A stretch of DNA of 64,000 nucleotides from Triglochin maritima (Eukaryota > Streptophyta > Magnoliopsida > Alismatales > Juncaginaceae). Both the position numbers and the translations under genes were made by a program. How positions within the stretch are numbered: the first letter of the stretch is position 1; each line of letters opens with the position of its first letter. A model generated the notes under the pieces. That model was not told where the DNA came from. It ran no database searches and saw nothing but the letters and a program-made list of their open reading frames with translations. The stretch spans positions 508,501 to 572,500 of the forward strand of contig OY821790.1 of the NCBI GenBank assembly GCA_963682175.1. Reading direction: 5' to 3'. Positions 1 through 10,111 of this stretch are shown piece after piece.

Positions 1-1041
1 TGTGGAAGAGTGTGGGTGTTCGGGACGCGTCACCTCCATGTATGGATCATGACTAATATGATGGATTGATTGGACTCATTGTAGTGTAGCAGACCTGAGG
101 GATCGTGGATCGCAATGTATGATGATTGTGTGGGCACGCAACTGTCGTTGGGTGAGGTGACTACCGGCCCATGGGGCTACGGAGGTCATTGTCCTGCGTT
201 TATAGCGGCGCGGTTGGTGTTTGCGGATCGTGGGGACTGATGACCTGGCAGACTTCGGTCTGGACCATCCGTTGATGTGCCAGACGTATTGATGGACCAC
301 CGTTGCAGCGTCGGTGATGCCGCCGATGTTGTTTCGGCGATGATGATTGATGGGTCGATGATGATGTTCCGGCTATGTTCCTCAGATGGGCACCTACTGA
401 GATGATGATTGTTGGACCGACCGAGCGACGGATCTGTTGGTGTGGTTTCGACCACGAAGTTACAGTTTGTTTCTTATGGCGCGGACCTGGCGGATGCTCC
501 CTACCGAACCCCATGATTAGTGTAGCCGCGTGTGGTGAGTATCACGTCTTGTTCCGTTAGACCGTATGTGCCTACGGTAGGTCTCCTTGGGAGACCCGAT
601 GATGATTGTCGGACTGATGTCCTGTGTTACCCTTCGGGGGAACTATTTTCCTTACTGTTGATGACATGACATGCTACTAGTATGATAAGTTCATTTGTAC
701 TACTACATGCATATAGGTGAGCTTGGCATACGGGGTTTCCTTATGGAAAATCAGGCATTGTTGTTGCATCTTTTTCAGGACCGCGGTAGGTCCAGTTGGG
801 TGGTGATCAGCGAGCGCGCGTATCTTGGGATCGGATCATCTATTCGGACCACTGAAGTCGACATGATTATGTTTATCTTCTTTTGTTGTTCTGTTGTAAT
901 CATGTATCGTTTTGACAAACTCTGATGTAATATAGTGCACCGCTTTTATGTTTTATGAGAAGTAACAATCCCGTTTTTTATTAATTAGCTCTGTTGCCTT
1001 GATTATAAATTTTTAAATTTCCACTGTTTCGGGATGTTACA
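1..1041 (+). repeat. 3' part of a family C (Tekay/Del-like) LTR, cut by the window start
   Basis: The segment ends GGGATGTTACA, the same terminus as the other C LTRs in this window. It shares their order of landmarks: a cat-acg-ggg-tttcc block near 728, a pyrimidine-rich splice acceptor-like AG at 777-778, and a stretch ending in a G-rich turn and TGTTACA. No initiator-Met primer site follows, so this is either a solo LTR or the 3' LTR of an element lying left of the window. The palindrome CGGTCGACCG is not present intact; only degenerate pieces such as GACCGACCGAGCGACGG near 415 are visible, which suggests an old or divergent copy. Confidence 0.75.
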
Positions 1042-1542
1042 ATTTTACCCTGTAGTTTAAAATGTAAAATCTACTTCTCTTATACTTAGTTTTGAAATAT
1101 TTTGTCATCTAGAACTTTAAGAGTTGTTAGTTTTCAACGTGTTTACCGTTGTTGTTTTTATATTTTCTGTGTTGTTTTGCAAACACGCTCTTAATTTAAT
1201 GATAAAACCCAAATCAAATCAAATGTCTGGATTACATTAGTACTAGCTAAGTCCCACCGATACTCAAGTCCTTTTGCAAAAGTAAGAATTTATTTGAATT
1301 TTCTGCAATTTTTTATGTGCTCAATATATCCGACATGGTCATTTGGAGATCCAACAGTAGAGAGGGTGATCGTTTAAAAAAAATGAAGTTGATGGATACT
1401 TAATGTGAAAAAATCGAATTTATGAAAAAAATAAAGGAAGAACTAAAGTAATGAATATGTACATCGATCGAGCTGGCGGTAATGGTGAATTAAAGTTGAA
1501 TTCCATAAACAAAACAAAAAAAGTGAAAAGAAAATTAATTAA
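1042..1542. other. AT-rich intergenic stretch, nothing recognised
   Basis: About 500 bases of AT-rich sequence between the C LTR end and the dioxygenase fragment. There are A-runs near 1376 and 1507 but no ORF with recognisable homology, no LTR terminus and no repeat. It would be the downstream side of the minus-strand dioxygenase fragment. Confidence 0.5.
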
Positions 1543-1904
1543 TTAGAAACCTTGATGAGAAAGAGGATCTTGATGGTGAGAGAAACACTTGGTGTATCCG
1601 TGCCCATACCGGGCCCTCTTGAGCTTCATCTTCTCCTCCAAGGGGAGACCAAACAGCTTCTTACTGTCACGGAGAACTAAACTCATTGTGTCCTTGTCGA
1701 TTCCATGGTTCACGACGTAGAAAATTCCATGATCCGTACATGCCTACTTATCACAATAAATACCTACATTAATTATCATACTAATTGTATATTTCAAACA
1801 TTGATTTTTGGTAGAAAACGTACACTTACCTTACGGATTGAGTTGGCTGACGAAATACGGTCGTCCGAGGAGATGTCGATTATTGGGAGGTTTGCCTTCG
1901 CCAT
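1543..1904 (-). pseudogene. N-terminal fragment of a 2-oxoglutarate/Fe(II)-dependent dioxygenase, two exons
   Basis: Reading the minus strand, exon 1 (1904-1830) encodes MAKANLPIIDISS...SIRK. It ends at a perfect splice donor AAG|GTAAGT, and exon 2 (1743 downward) begins after a TAG acceptor in phase 0. Exon 2 encodes the DIOX_N pattern A-C-x-x-H-G-I/F-F-Y-V-V-N-H-G followed by LFGLPLEEKMKL and a GYT motif, as in plant 2OGD enzymes (gibberellin, flavonoid and specialised-metabolism oxidases). The frame stops at 1543-1545 after about 92 residues, while family members have about 330 or more. The catalytic double-stranded beta-helix with its HxD...H iron ligands and the RxS motif is absent. The start is supported by homology and by a TATA box 53 bases upstream. 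A truncated gene or 5' gene fragment is most likely; an exon continuing across further introns to the left was looked for and not seen. Confidence 0.8.
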
Positions 1905-1956
1905 CGCAAAACTTTTGTTTCTTATGTTTCTAATCATTGCATTAATGCATTTCATT

Positions 1957-1964
1957 TATTTATA
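1957..1964 (-). promoter_or_regulatory. TATA box of the dioxygenase fragment
   Basis: TATAAATA on the minus strand, about 53 bases upstream of the dioxygenase ATG, in the usual position for a short plant 5' UTR. It suggests the fragment kept its own promoter. Confidence 0.55.
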
Positions 1965-2111
1965 GAAGCTTTGGTAGCTAGCTCACGATGATGGTGATAT
2001 TTTTCGAATCGTTTTAGTTTTATATGGATTGGATATGTCGTATGCCTAGATCATGAAGGAATCTTTTTAAAATTTTAAAGGTTAGGTAGATACATGTCAT
2101 ATGTTACGTAG

Positions 2112-3115
2112 TCTAGTGCATGTTAGGTACATTGGATTGGAACGGAATCAGAATCTCATACCATGATGAAATGGATATCATTCTCATTCTTGATTTTCAG
2201 TGTTTGACTTATATCATGAATGGATTCTAAATCCGATTCCTGTTGTTTGGTTCATCTCAGGAAGGGAATCATTTGTTTTCTCTTTTTGTTTATTATTTCG
2301 ACATGTAATATATATTCAATTACTTATTATAATGTGATATATTAACATCCTTAAAATATATAATTCGTAGACAATATTTTTTGTATCAAAGAGAAAAATT
2401 ACTATTAATATTTGCTCAAATCTATTTGCACTTAAAAATTACACAAACATATACAACTTCCATATAAACATATATAACATCCATAATATAAATCCACCAT
2501 ATAGTATATTAAACTAAAACAATTGATATAAGCCACCTTTCTCACTCATCCCCAACCAAAACCCTGCAAACCTTCATGAATGAGCTTCGTGGACCTCGAC
2601 GAGGTCCCTGACGAGAAGTTCTCCCTCTCGACCAACCCCACCTGGAGCCCTCTACCCGCGACATCGAGCGCAACACAACACCCCGTCGAACCCCGCCAAC
2701 AACAAGCAGGTCGAGGGGGTTGACGTGGCTTGATCCGGCAAGGAATACAACCTGGACCTCGCAAGGAGGGACCTCCGTCGTCAGATCGGCAATCCGACGG
2801 AGGACGGTGTGGAGGGAGGACGGGTCAGAGTCAGTGGTGGTTGCTAGAGAAGAGAGGGTCGTTGCCGATAGGGAGGTGGTCGCGGTGATGGCGATTAGGG
2901 ATTGGACATCACGGAGGCGGGAGAACGACATCAGGCGTTTTGGGTGGAATGGATTCTCATTCTGGGGTGGGTGGGTAAGTTTCTGATTCTAGGGGTATGG
3001 GTCTGGAATGGACTCTAATTCATTCTCATTCATGAGCCTAAAATAAGCAAACCAAACACCAAAATGGAATGAAATTCATTTTATTCCAATCCAGGCATCC
3101 CAACCAAACACCCCC
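2112..3115. mobile_element. Non-autonomous PIF/Harbinger-like (MITE-type) element with an internal GC-rich insert
   Basis: The right end, read on the minus strand, starts GGGGGTGTTTGGTTGGGAT, the classic Tourist/PIF-type terminus. It continues into GGATTGGAA and repeated GGAATGGA/ATTCCATT words. The left end near 2112-2260 is a degenerate counterpart with GGATTGGAACGG and TGTTTGG words in the opposite sense. No clean target duplication could be fixed (the right flank is TTA-like). Between the AT-rich arms lies a GC-rich block (about 2540-2950) with open frames on both strands but no recognised domain; it may be captured host sequence. The left boundary is uncertain, and hAT ancestry is a weaker alternative. 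Confidence 0.45.
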
Positions 3116-3691
3116 TTTATATATATACACCAGTAGTATTGGAGCATAAGTCACAAAATACATACTAACTGTAATATATAATGACTTTCTGAATGCTCTA
3201 CCTTAGCTGCCCATCCACACCTACAATGTTAAAACCTAATCCTTATTAGCCTCAACTAATCTTGTTTTGGTGACTTTAGGTTGATGTGATGGTTAGGGGT
3301 GAGGTGGAGGTTAGTGAGTGGTAGATGGAAATGAGGAGGGTTTATAGGAGTGGAACACTCTTTTCTTCTCATTTTTCTTCACTCTCTCTCAACTATTTCT
3401 TTCTCAGCCACTTGGAGTTCCGACGAGTAGTGTGATCGGTTATCAATGGAGGACTTTGGAGAAGTGACCGAAGGAGTCACGCTCGTGGCTGACGTAGTGT
3501 TTGGCGTGAAGATATCGTTGGAGGTGCGAGGAGGAGTGGGAGTGATCGTCGTCGACATCTGGAAGCTTTGACACTCAAAAAGGTATGCCAAGTTCCTTTT
3601 TTGTAGTCACCCGAGGTGTGTGAGAGTTCGGGGTGTCGTTGGAGGTTGGAAACCTCGTTGAGGCCAAGGTGCAGCAAGGTTGCTGCACTGG

Positions 3692-4332
3692 AATGGTCGA
3701 CCGATCATAGTGTAATTGGGAGTTTCTGTCTCGCACCGGTCGAACGATGTCGTTGGGCAGTTGACCAGTTGTGCCTATTTTGGTGACATGAGAAGACTTT
3801 GATATTTTTCGGTCGAACGAGACCCCTTTGTTGTTTGACCGGTTGCACTGTAGGTAAGTCGATTGGGCATAGACCATCTAAACGATTGACCGCCTTAAGA
3901 CCAGTTCAACCAATTGTACCTGTAGCTAAGTCGGTTGGGGGTCTAGACCATCTAAACGGTCAACCGCCCTATGATCTGGTCGACCGGTGACTTAAGTGAA
4001 CTTAATTGTTGTGCGACCGATGTGTGCTGGTTCGACCGAAAGTTTATGTGCCAACGGTCGACCGATCGGTGACTTTTATTTGACCGATAGAAGTTGAATT
4101 TGAGAGTTGAAGAATTTGATATTTTTGGTCGAATGTGACCCCTTTGCCGTTCGACCGGTTGGTAGTTTAGTTGGTTTAACCTGGGCTTAGACCATCCAAA
4201 CAGTCGACCGTCGTTTACCTAAGGTTCAACCGATTGTTTATGGTTGTTCGACCGACTCTTGTTACGGTTGAACTTGTGCCAGTTTTGGAAGGGAATCGGT
4301 CGACCGTTGTGTCGTGTTCGGTCGACCATTGT
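3692..4332 (+). repeat. Degenerate CGGTCGACCG palindrome array
   Basis: Two exact copies of CGGTCGACCG plus more than a dozen one- or two-base variants such as CGGTCGAACG, GGTCAACCG and CGATTGACCG. Two composite units are recognisable, each a pair of sites separated by GACCCCTTTG (3810-3843 and 4127-4158). Most differences from the perfect motif are CpG transitions. Confidence 0.8.
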
Positions 4333-4469
4333 TGCCCTGTTTGTGCATTCATGGTTTTGATTGGTGTGTGATCAACTTTGAGGGCAACGGGTCTATCCGG
4401 CCTTGATAAGCGATAGACAGGACATTGTCAGCCTGATAGCGATCAATGTACTTTTACTTTTGTGGGTTG

Positions 4470-4655
4470 GGGAAAATGTCCTTGGCACCCAGCTGGAGAG
4501 TTGTGGTTGGGCAGATGTCCTTGGTACCCAGTTGTGCCTTATGTGCACATGTGATGTGTAGGTCGGGGATGATGGCCTTGGTGCCCGTTGTGGTTGGGGC
4601 AGATGTCCTTGGTACCCAGCGTGGTTGGGTCAGGTGTCCTTGGTACCCAGCATGA
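4470..4655 (+). repeat. Minisatellite inside the C LTR
   Basis: Imperfect tandem units of about 35-45 bases built around GATGTCCTTGGTACCCAG and GTGGTTGGG, about five copies. Other C LTRs have a different tandem repeat in the same slot, after the palindrome array and before the splice acceptor. Confidence 0.7.
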
Positions 4656-5444
4656 AGAAGATATGTTTTTTTACTGTTGTTTTGTATACTAGTATGTTTG
4701 TCGTTATTCATGCATGTTTTCATTATGGAAACGCATGCATCATTTCATGTTTGCATTTCAGGCCGTGAGCAGCAGCAGAGGGTGGGGACTGAGGAAGAGC
4801 GCACCAGGGATCGGATCCTCCAGTTTTCCCTTTTGAGGCCGATATGATTACGTGTATATGTTTACTTTATCTTTTGATGTAAACATTATACCTTTGAAAA
4901 CTTTGTATTATAGGGTGCACCACCTGATGTATATATGGTTCGTAACTGATGCATTGCATACATTGCATCATATGTCTTTCATTTAGATTACTTTTACATC
5001 AATAAATGCTACTAAGGTATGTGTTTAGTCTTATTTACAGAATACAGGGACCTGAATGCAATTTACCCACATCCCGAGCATAAACGCGTACAAAAGACTC
5101 GTTTCTATCATAAAGACCAAGTTCAAGTTTATCGGGTTTCAAATGGAAATGTATCCAAGCATAAAAGCATTCAAGACCTAATTACGAAAAGAACAAGGAC
5201 TTAAGCACAAAAGTAGCCGGGGACTTAATTGCAAAAAGTCAAGGACCTAATTGCAAATCACGAGTAGCTTTTATTATTATGGAGAAAATATAAAGAAAAA
5301 TCAATGTGGATCTCCAAATATATGAAGAAATTAATTCGGATCTCCAAAGATATGCAAGAATCAATCCAGACACGCAAATGACATTGAAATCATACCATAA
5401 ACGCACAGGAAAAATCCGGGTCGATTCTGAGCCAAAAAGGTGGT

Positions 5445-5490
5445 GATTCCGCCGCACCTCAAGAGCAAATTGCGGCGAATCCGCCGCACC
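5445..5490 (+). promoter_or_regulatory. Family A palindrome pair upstream of the TATA box
   Basis: A half-site ATTCCGCCGCACC is followed by GCGGCGAATCCGCCGC (5472-5487), a 6-bp dyad around a short AAT/C spacer, 90 bases upstream of the TATA box. The equivalent 3' LTR has lost about 33 bases by recombination between the repeated ATTCCGCCGCACC words. The same palindrome recurs in the leader after the primer site. Confidence 0.7.
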
Positions 5491-5574
5491 AAATTAGATT
5501 CATGCTCTAAACATTTTACCGGTTGCGTGTTGACGCGTGTACTTTCTTATTTCATGCTTAGGTCCCTTGTATCG

Positions 5575-5588
5575 GCTATAAATAGCCC
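5575..5588 (+). promoter_or_regulatory. A1 LTR TATA box inside a dyad
   Basis: GGCTATAAATAGCC: a TATAAATA box flanked by complementary GGCTAT/ATAGCC arms. It is conserved in the 3' LTR and in A2's 5' LTR (A2's 3' LTR has one change in the arm). It is the likely RNA polymerase II promoter of the element. Confidence 0.75.
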
Positions 5589-6152
5589 CGAGAACGATGT
5601 TGTGAGGAGTTCTTCCTTTTGTTCCATAATTTAGCAATAAAATTCTGTTTCTTTATTTTATGTTTTTAATTTTCTTTTCTTAGTTTCTCTAGGACCCCTT
5701 CTCCCTCCCTCCATCTATGAGTTTCTAACTCTTTCCAAAGGGTGGGGGTGACGGATTTAGGGTGATGAGAAGAGAAGATGTTATTATTTTAATTTCGTAT
5801 TAGTATGTTTTGATTACTTGAGTTTATGTTAAATCATTTATCATGTAATGCTTTATAACTAATATGATTTATTATAAGTTTCAGAATTCTCTAATCTAAA
5901 CCCGATATCTAAACCTCCACCCAACGGAATTCACCATCTTTGTTCTTGTTTTAGTTTTATTTGTTCATGTTTCTTGCTTTAGATAATTAAAACCCAAAAA
6001 TCTCAAAACCAACCTTATTATTGTTCTCTCTCTCTCTAATCGAAAATCCAAAAAAATAACAATATCTCTCCCTCCTTGTGTTCGACCCGTATTTGCCACG
6101 TCTTCATTGACACCGTGCACTTGCGGTATAAATTTAATTCTCATCAAGTTTT

Positions 6153-6170
6153 TGGCGCCGTTGCCGGGCA
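6153..6170 (+). other. A1 primer binding site (tRNA-Asp type)
   Basis: TGGCGCCGTTGCCGGGCA starts six bases after the LTR end and matches the tRNA-Asp 3'-end complement used by Athila-type elements, with one apparent mismatch near its end. Confidence 0.85.
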
Positions 6171-6304
6171 GGCGACGCAGATTTTGTTGTTTTTGTATTT
6201 CGATTTTATCCTGTTTATCTTGTGCGCGATCTAAGTATTTGGATTTGTGTTTCAGGAGACAACATAGTGCACGGCGAAATCCGAGCACCATTTGAGCTAA
6301 ACGA

Positions 6305-6352
6305 GCGGCGAAATCGCCGCACCTGAAGAACAACTTGCGGCGAATCCGCCGC
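6305..6352 (+). promoter_or_regulatory. Family A leader palindrome pair
   Basis: GCGGCGAAATCGCCGC (6305-6320) and GCGGCGAATCCGCCGC (6337-6352) lie in the untranslated leader shortly after the primer site. They match the dyads upstream of the TATA box in the LTR, so genomic RNA would carry the motif near both ends. Confidence 0.7.
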
Positions 6353-6842
6353 ACACTTGGAGCTTCTGGGCTTCAACTTTTTCTGGGACGCGACTCATCT
6401 CTGGGTGGACGCGTAAAGCTACTGAAATTTCGAGAGCGGGCGGCGAACCCGACTGAGCATTGCGTAGGTAACCTTCATTGCCTTTTTCCTCGTAATTTCT
6501 AGTTTCAGAAAATTTCCTTTTATTAGAATTGCACGTGTTAAGCTTAAATTCCATAATTGGCAATATTTCAACTCTGACCTAAAATTCGCAAAATTAGAAA
6601 GACCTTAGTGCATGCATCATATAATGTTTTGTTTGCATTATTCTTGCTAAATTCTTGCAAATCAATTTCTGTTGAAGAGTGCTGGAGGCAAGGTACGTAT
6701 CGCGGTTTTTAACGATTGCATTTAAGCATATAATTTAATTTGCATACAACCTTGCAATTGCCCCCATTAAAAAGACCATTGTTTGACTATCTTTGTTAGA
6801 TCTAAGTTAAACTATCTTAAGGGCAACTCCGTAGGAAAAGAT

Positions 6843-6869
6843 ACGGTGGGGATTTCATCACCCTTCCGT
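6843..6869 (+). ncRNA. Leader stem-loop shared by families A and B
   Basis: ACGG...GGGATTTCATCACCC...CCGT. Outer arms ACGG/CCGT pair here, and in B elements the same positions read AAGG/CCTT, a compensating change, with the loop sequence conserved. An alternative pairing GGTG/CACC is available inside. A packaging, dimerisation or translation-control role is possible; the function is inferred only from conservation. Confidence 0.45.
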
Positions 6870-7463
6870 GGCCCACAAATCACAATCCTAAAGTGTCACC
6901 CAAGCCTTAAAATTTAAAATCAATTAGACATTGGCCCCTAAGGACTCGGACTCAATTAAGGAGAAGAATTGGTTTGACTTGCTATGACCTGAAGCCGATC
7001 GAATTCAATTTGGTGTCTAGGAAGTGTTTTTGTGTTGACGAAAGTCTTCCAAGCGAAGTGGTTGTCTAATTGGCACCGACTCTGTCGGAAGCGCCCCCAC
7101 TAGCTATACACTACCTGGCCAATTTGGTTTGATTAGTGAGGGAGGTGAATCAAGCGAATCAATTCGACTCAACCAGTTAGGAGTCGTCTAGATTTAAGTG
7201 ACACTAGGTCTAGGATTGTTTGAATCGTGCTTTCTTAGGAAATTTCTGACCAACCCTCTTTTCTATCTTTAGAGTTAAGTTTCCTTTCTCATCTGAGTCT
7301 TCTTTCTCTTCTCACCTAAATTCTCTAGATTAGGATTCCTTTCTCATCTTGCCCCATTCTATTGTTTGTTTCCCTTTTGAAGAAAAAAAACATAAAAAAA
7401 ATGAAAATTAAAAAAAAATTGTAATTAATTCTTAAAATTAAATTTGGAATTTAAATTTCGAAT

Positions 7464-10034
7464 TTGAATTCAAAAATTGATTCAACCCGGTGCACTCAGA
7501 TTTGGATTCGGGACTTGAGTAATCGACTCTCACGAGTTCTTCTAGATTCCAGTCTGGAACTTAACCCCAATCCACATGTTGCACCACCTCACCCGGATCC
7601 AATGGGTGAGAACGTAGTGGACCCGCCTGTTGCACAACCTATAACTCTGAGGGATCGATGCTATCCAGCGATGGCTGCTCAGCCATCGTGCATCGTCATG
7701 CCCACCATACCGGGTCGCGACTTCGAACTTAAGGCACAATACATGAGTATGCTGCCTAAGTTCACCTCTAGGGAAGATCCATATCTCTTCCTTAGAGAAT
7801 TTGAGGAAATCTGCTCTCTTATGCAATACCAGCATATCCCTGAAGAGGCAGTGCGTCTGAAATTCGTGCCTCTAGCACTGAAAGACGACGCTAAGAAATG
7901 GCTATATAGTCTAGCCGAAAGATCTATTAGAAGTTGGGCCGAATTTGTTCAAGTTTTCCTAAAAAAATATTTCCCCAACCATAAGACTATGAAGATTAGG
8001 AATGAAATTGTTGCATTCGTTCAGTCTGAGAGCGAGCCGTTCTATTCCTATCTTGAGAGATTTAAGAGTGTCTTGACCCAATGCCCTCATCACGGAATTC
8101 CGAAGTGGCAATTATGCCAAATTATTTATGAGGGATTGACACCCACATCTAGAGTTATGCTAGAATCTGTGAGCCAAGGGAACTTCATGTCCAAAAATGA
8201 AAATGATGCCTGGACTTTTCTTGAGGATTTAGCTGAAAATAGTATGCAATGGGACAATGCTAGAACACCCATCAACCCGAGTATTGGATCTAGAATAGCG
8301 TGTCAACCCCGACCAGGTGTCTTAGCTGTAGACTCCAACATAGCGGCTGAGGCAAAACTAGCTACCCTAATGCGTGAAATGGAAAGTCTAGAGCTACAAA
8401 ATCAACCCCGAATGAATCAACCCTTGTCTATCCCCTGCTCTAGATGTGGTCAGACTGGTCATTTAATGGAGGACTGTGTGGACCTGGAACATGTTAATGC
8501 CACATTTAACAATTCTAGAAATGATCCTTACGCATCAACCTATAACCCAGGTTGGCGTAATCATCCCAATTTTTCGTGGACCCAACAAGGACAACCTCCT
8601 AGACAACAATCAACCCCATATAACCAAAATAATACATCATCTGGGGGTAATAACAATGGAAATCATGAGGTTAGGTTGACAAAATTAGAAAATTTAATGA
8701 CAACTTTTATACAAACAACCAACCAATCATTCCAAAGGCTAGAGACACAGGTCAGCCAATTAGCACAGATAATAGGTGAAAGAGAAAAGGGCCAATTTCC
8801 AAGTCAACCTGAGGTGAACCCCAGAACTAATAATCAATATCAATCTTATCAACCACCTTCAGGAAATAACAACCCTAGACCGGTTCAAATGGTTAATGAG
8901 GAAGGACCGTTCCAACAAATCAATGTTGTAGTATCATTACGGTCCGGAAGACAAATTGACAATAATGTGGTAAACCCTAGAATGACTAATCAATCTAGCC
9001 ATCAAGCACCCACATATGACTTGACCATTGAACCCGACGTCCAAATTGAAAAGCCCAATCCACCTACCCAACCTGAACCTGTAGCTCAACCTGAACCTGA
9101 GCGAGTCTATGTGCCTAAAGCCCCATTTCCCAATAGACTCAAAAAAAACTCTAGTGCACAAATAGAGAAAATCTTGGAAGTATTTAAGCAAGTTAAGGTA
9201 AACATTCCACTCTTAGACATGATTCAACAAATACCTGCTTATGCTAAATTCTTAAAAGATTTGTGCACTAAGAAGAGAAAAACGAATGTACCAAAGAAGG
9301 CATTCTTAACTGCAAACATATGCTCAATTCTTTCCAACACATCTCCTATAAAATATAAGGACCCCGGGTGTCCCACAATTTCATGTTCAATAGGAGATAC
9401 GTTTATCAATAAAGCCCTTCTAGACCTAGGTGCAAGCGTTAACTTACTCCCATTTTCTGTCTACGAGCAACTCAACCTTGGTCCACTGAAACCCTCTAAG
9501 ACAACCCTCCAATTCGCTGATTGTTCTGTTAAGAAACCGAGAGGTATAGTAGAGGACGTTTTGATTAAGGTTGGTGACTTCATTTATCCAGTGGATTTTG
9601 TCGTACTTGATACTGAACCTGTTGTAAATCCTAATCGACAAATCCCTGTAATTTTAGGTAGACCCTTTTTAGCCACTTCGGAAGCATTAATAAACTGTCG
9701 AAATGAGCTCATGCAATTATCTTTCGGGAACTTAAAAGCAGAATTTAATATCTTCCATATTGATAATGAGCCAGAAATAATATGCAACCCAAGTGATGTT
9801 GTGATGAGAGCACGTATTTATCAGAATTCTGAATCAAATAAATCATCACATAAGCAAAAAGGATGTAAGAAAAAAGGGAGTAATTCATTTACCCAACCAC
9901 CATCACTTGAGCAAACAAGCGAACCAATTCAAGTGAGAAGAGTGGAATCTTTTCCTCAAGTCAACATGGGGAACAATTCAACTGGATACATGCACCAACA
10001 TGGTGTCATTCAATCCAGTTCTGATTATGGTTGA
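7464..10034 (+). CDS. A1 gag-protease polyprotein (Athila-like)
   Basis: 856 codons without interruption. Residues about 80-230 are the retrotransposon gag (capsid) domain with FLREFEEICSLMQYQ and KKWLYSLAERSIRSWAEF. A zinc knuckle CSRCGQTGHLMEDC (CX2CX4HX4C) lies near 325-338 and binds RNA. A glutamine/asparagine-rich linker follows, then an aspartic protease with the active-site motif LLDLGASVNLLP near residue 652 and the flap/ILGRPFLATS region near 725-740. The frame then stops at a family-unlike tail, so reverse transcriptase, RNase H and integrase are missing entirely. The first ATG is used, but homology to A2 begins only near residue 47, and a second in-frame ATG at 7602 is an equally good start. 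The product would form virus-like particles in the cytoplasm and process itself, but cannot copy its RNA. Confidence 0.92.
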   Translation: MNSKIDSTRCTQIWIRDLSNRLSRVLLDSSLELNPNPHVAPPHPDPMGENVVDPPVAQPITLRDRCYPAMAAQPSCIVMPTIPGRDFELKAQYMSMLPKFTSREDPYLFLREFEEICSLMQYQHIPEEAVRLKFVPLALKDDAKKWLYSLAERSIRSWAEFVQVFLKKYFPNHKTMKIRNEIVAFVQSESEPFYSYLERFKSVLTQCPHHGIPKWQLCQIIYEGLTPTSRVMLESVSQGNFMSKNENDAWTFLEDLAENSMQWDNARTPINPSIGSRIACQPRPGVLAVDSNIAAEAKLATLMREMESLELQNQPRMNQPLSIPCSRCGQTGHLMEDCVDLEHVNATFNNSRNDPYASTYNPGWRNHPNFSWTQQGQPPRQQSTPYNQNNTSSGGNNNGNHEVRLTKLENLMTTFIQTTNQSFQRLETQVSQLAQIIGEREKGQFPSQPEVNPRTNNQYQSYQPPSGNNNPRPVQMVNEEGPFQQINVVVSLRSGRQIDNNVVNPRMTNQSSHQAPTYDLTIEPDVQIEKPNPPTQPEPVAQPEPERVYVPKAPFPNRLKKNSSAQIEKILEVFKQVKVNIPLLDMIQQIPAYAKFLKDLCTKKRKTNVPKKAFLTANICSILSNTSPIKYKDPGCPTISCSIGDTFINKALLDLGASVNLLPFSVYEQLNLGPLKPSKTTLQFADCSVKKPRGIVEDVLIKVGDFIYPVDFVVLDTEPVVNPNRQIPVILGRPFLATSEALINCRNELMQLSFGNLKAEFNIFHIDNEPEIICNPSDVVMRARIYQNSESNKSSHKQKGCKKKGSNSFTQPPSLEQTSEPIQVRRVESFPQVNMGNNSTGYMHQHGVIQSSSDYG

Positions 10035-10111
10035 CTTTGAGCAAACTCAACCCCTCTACCGCAAGCCGACGCAGGTAATAAGTGCATTTATTTTATCTAT
10101 GCATATATTGA

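Larger units (their letters stand above)
3583..4761 (+). other. Predicted intron inside a C LTR
   Basis: Donor AAG|GTATGC at 3583 and acceptor TTTGCATTTCAG|G ending at 4761 occupy the same places as in the other C LTRs, about 240 bases after the TATA box and about 260 bases before the LTR end. The interior (1,179 bp) holds the palindrome array and a minisatellite. This is inferred from consensus sites and conservation; no transcript evidence is available here. Confidence 0.5.
3227..4946 (+). repeat. Solo family C LTR, left part (interrupted by A1)
   Basis: Starts TGTTAAAACCTAATCC at 3227 and resumes after element A1 to end GTTACA at 12445. The five bases before (TACAA, 3222-3226) equal the five after (12446-12450), so this is one complete solo LTR of about 1.79 kb. 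It has a TATA-like TTTATAG at 3341, a C/T-rich downstream stretch, a splice donor at 3583, a degenerate palindrome array and a splice acceptor at 4761. Many palindromes have decayed by CG-to-TG or CG-to-CA changes, so the copy is older than C1 and the solo LTR at 29232. Confidence 0.9.
4947..6146 (+). repeat. A1 5' LTR
   Basis: 1,200 bp, TGATGCATTG...TCTCATCA. The first 22 bases are nearly an inverted repeat around GCATTGCATACATTGCATCA. A TATA box lies at 5578-5586. The copy carries two GC-rich dyads upstream of TATA, whereas the 3' LTR has one. Confidence 0.93.

Noticed and set aside
2542..2931. Minus-strand 129-codon ORF as a real gene
   Set aside because: No domain recognised, overlapping frames are open on both strands, and it lies within a MITE-like element.
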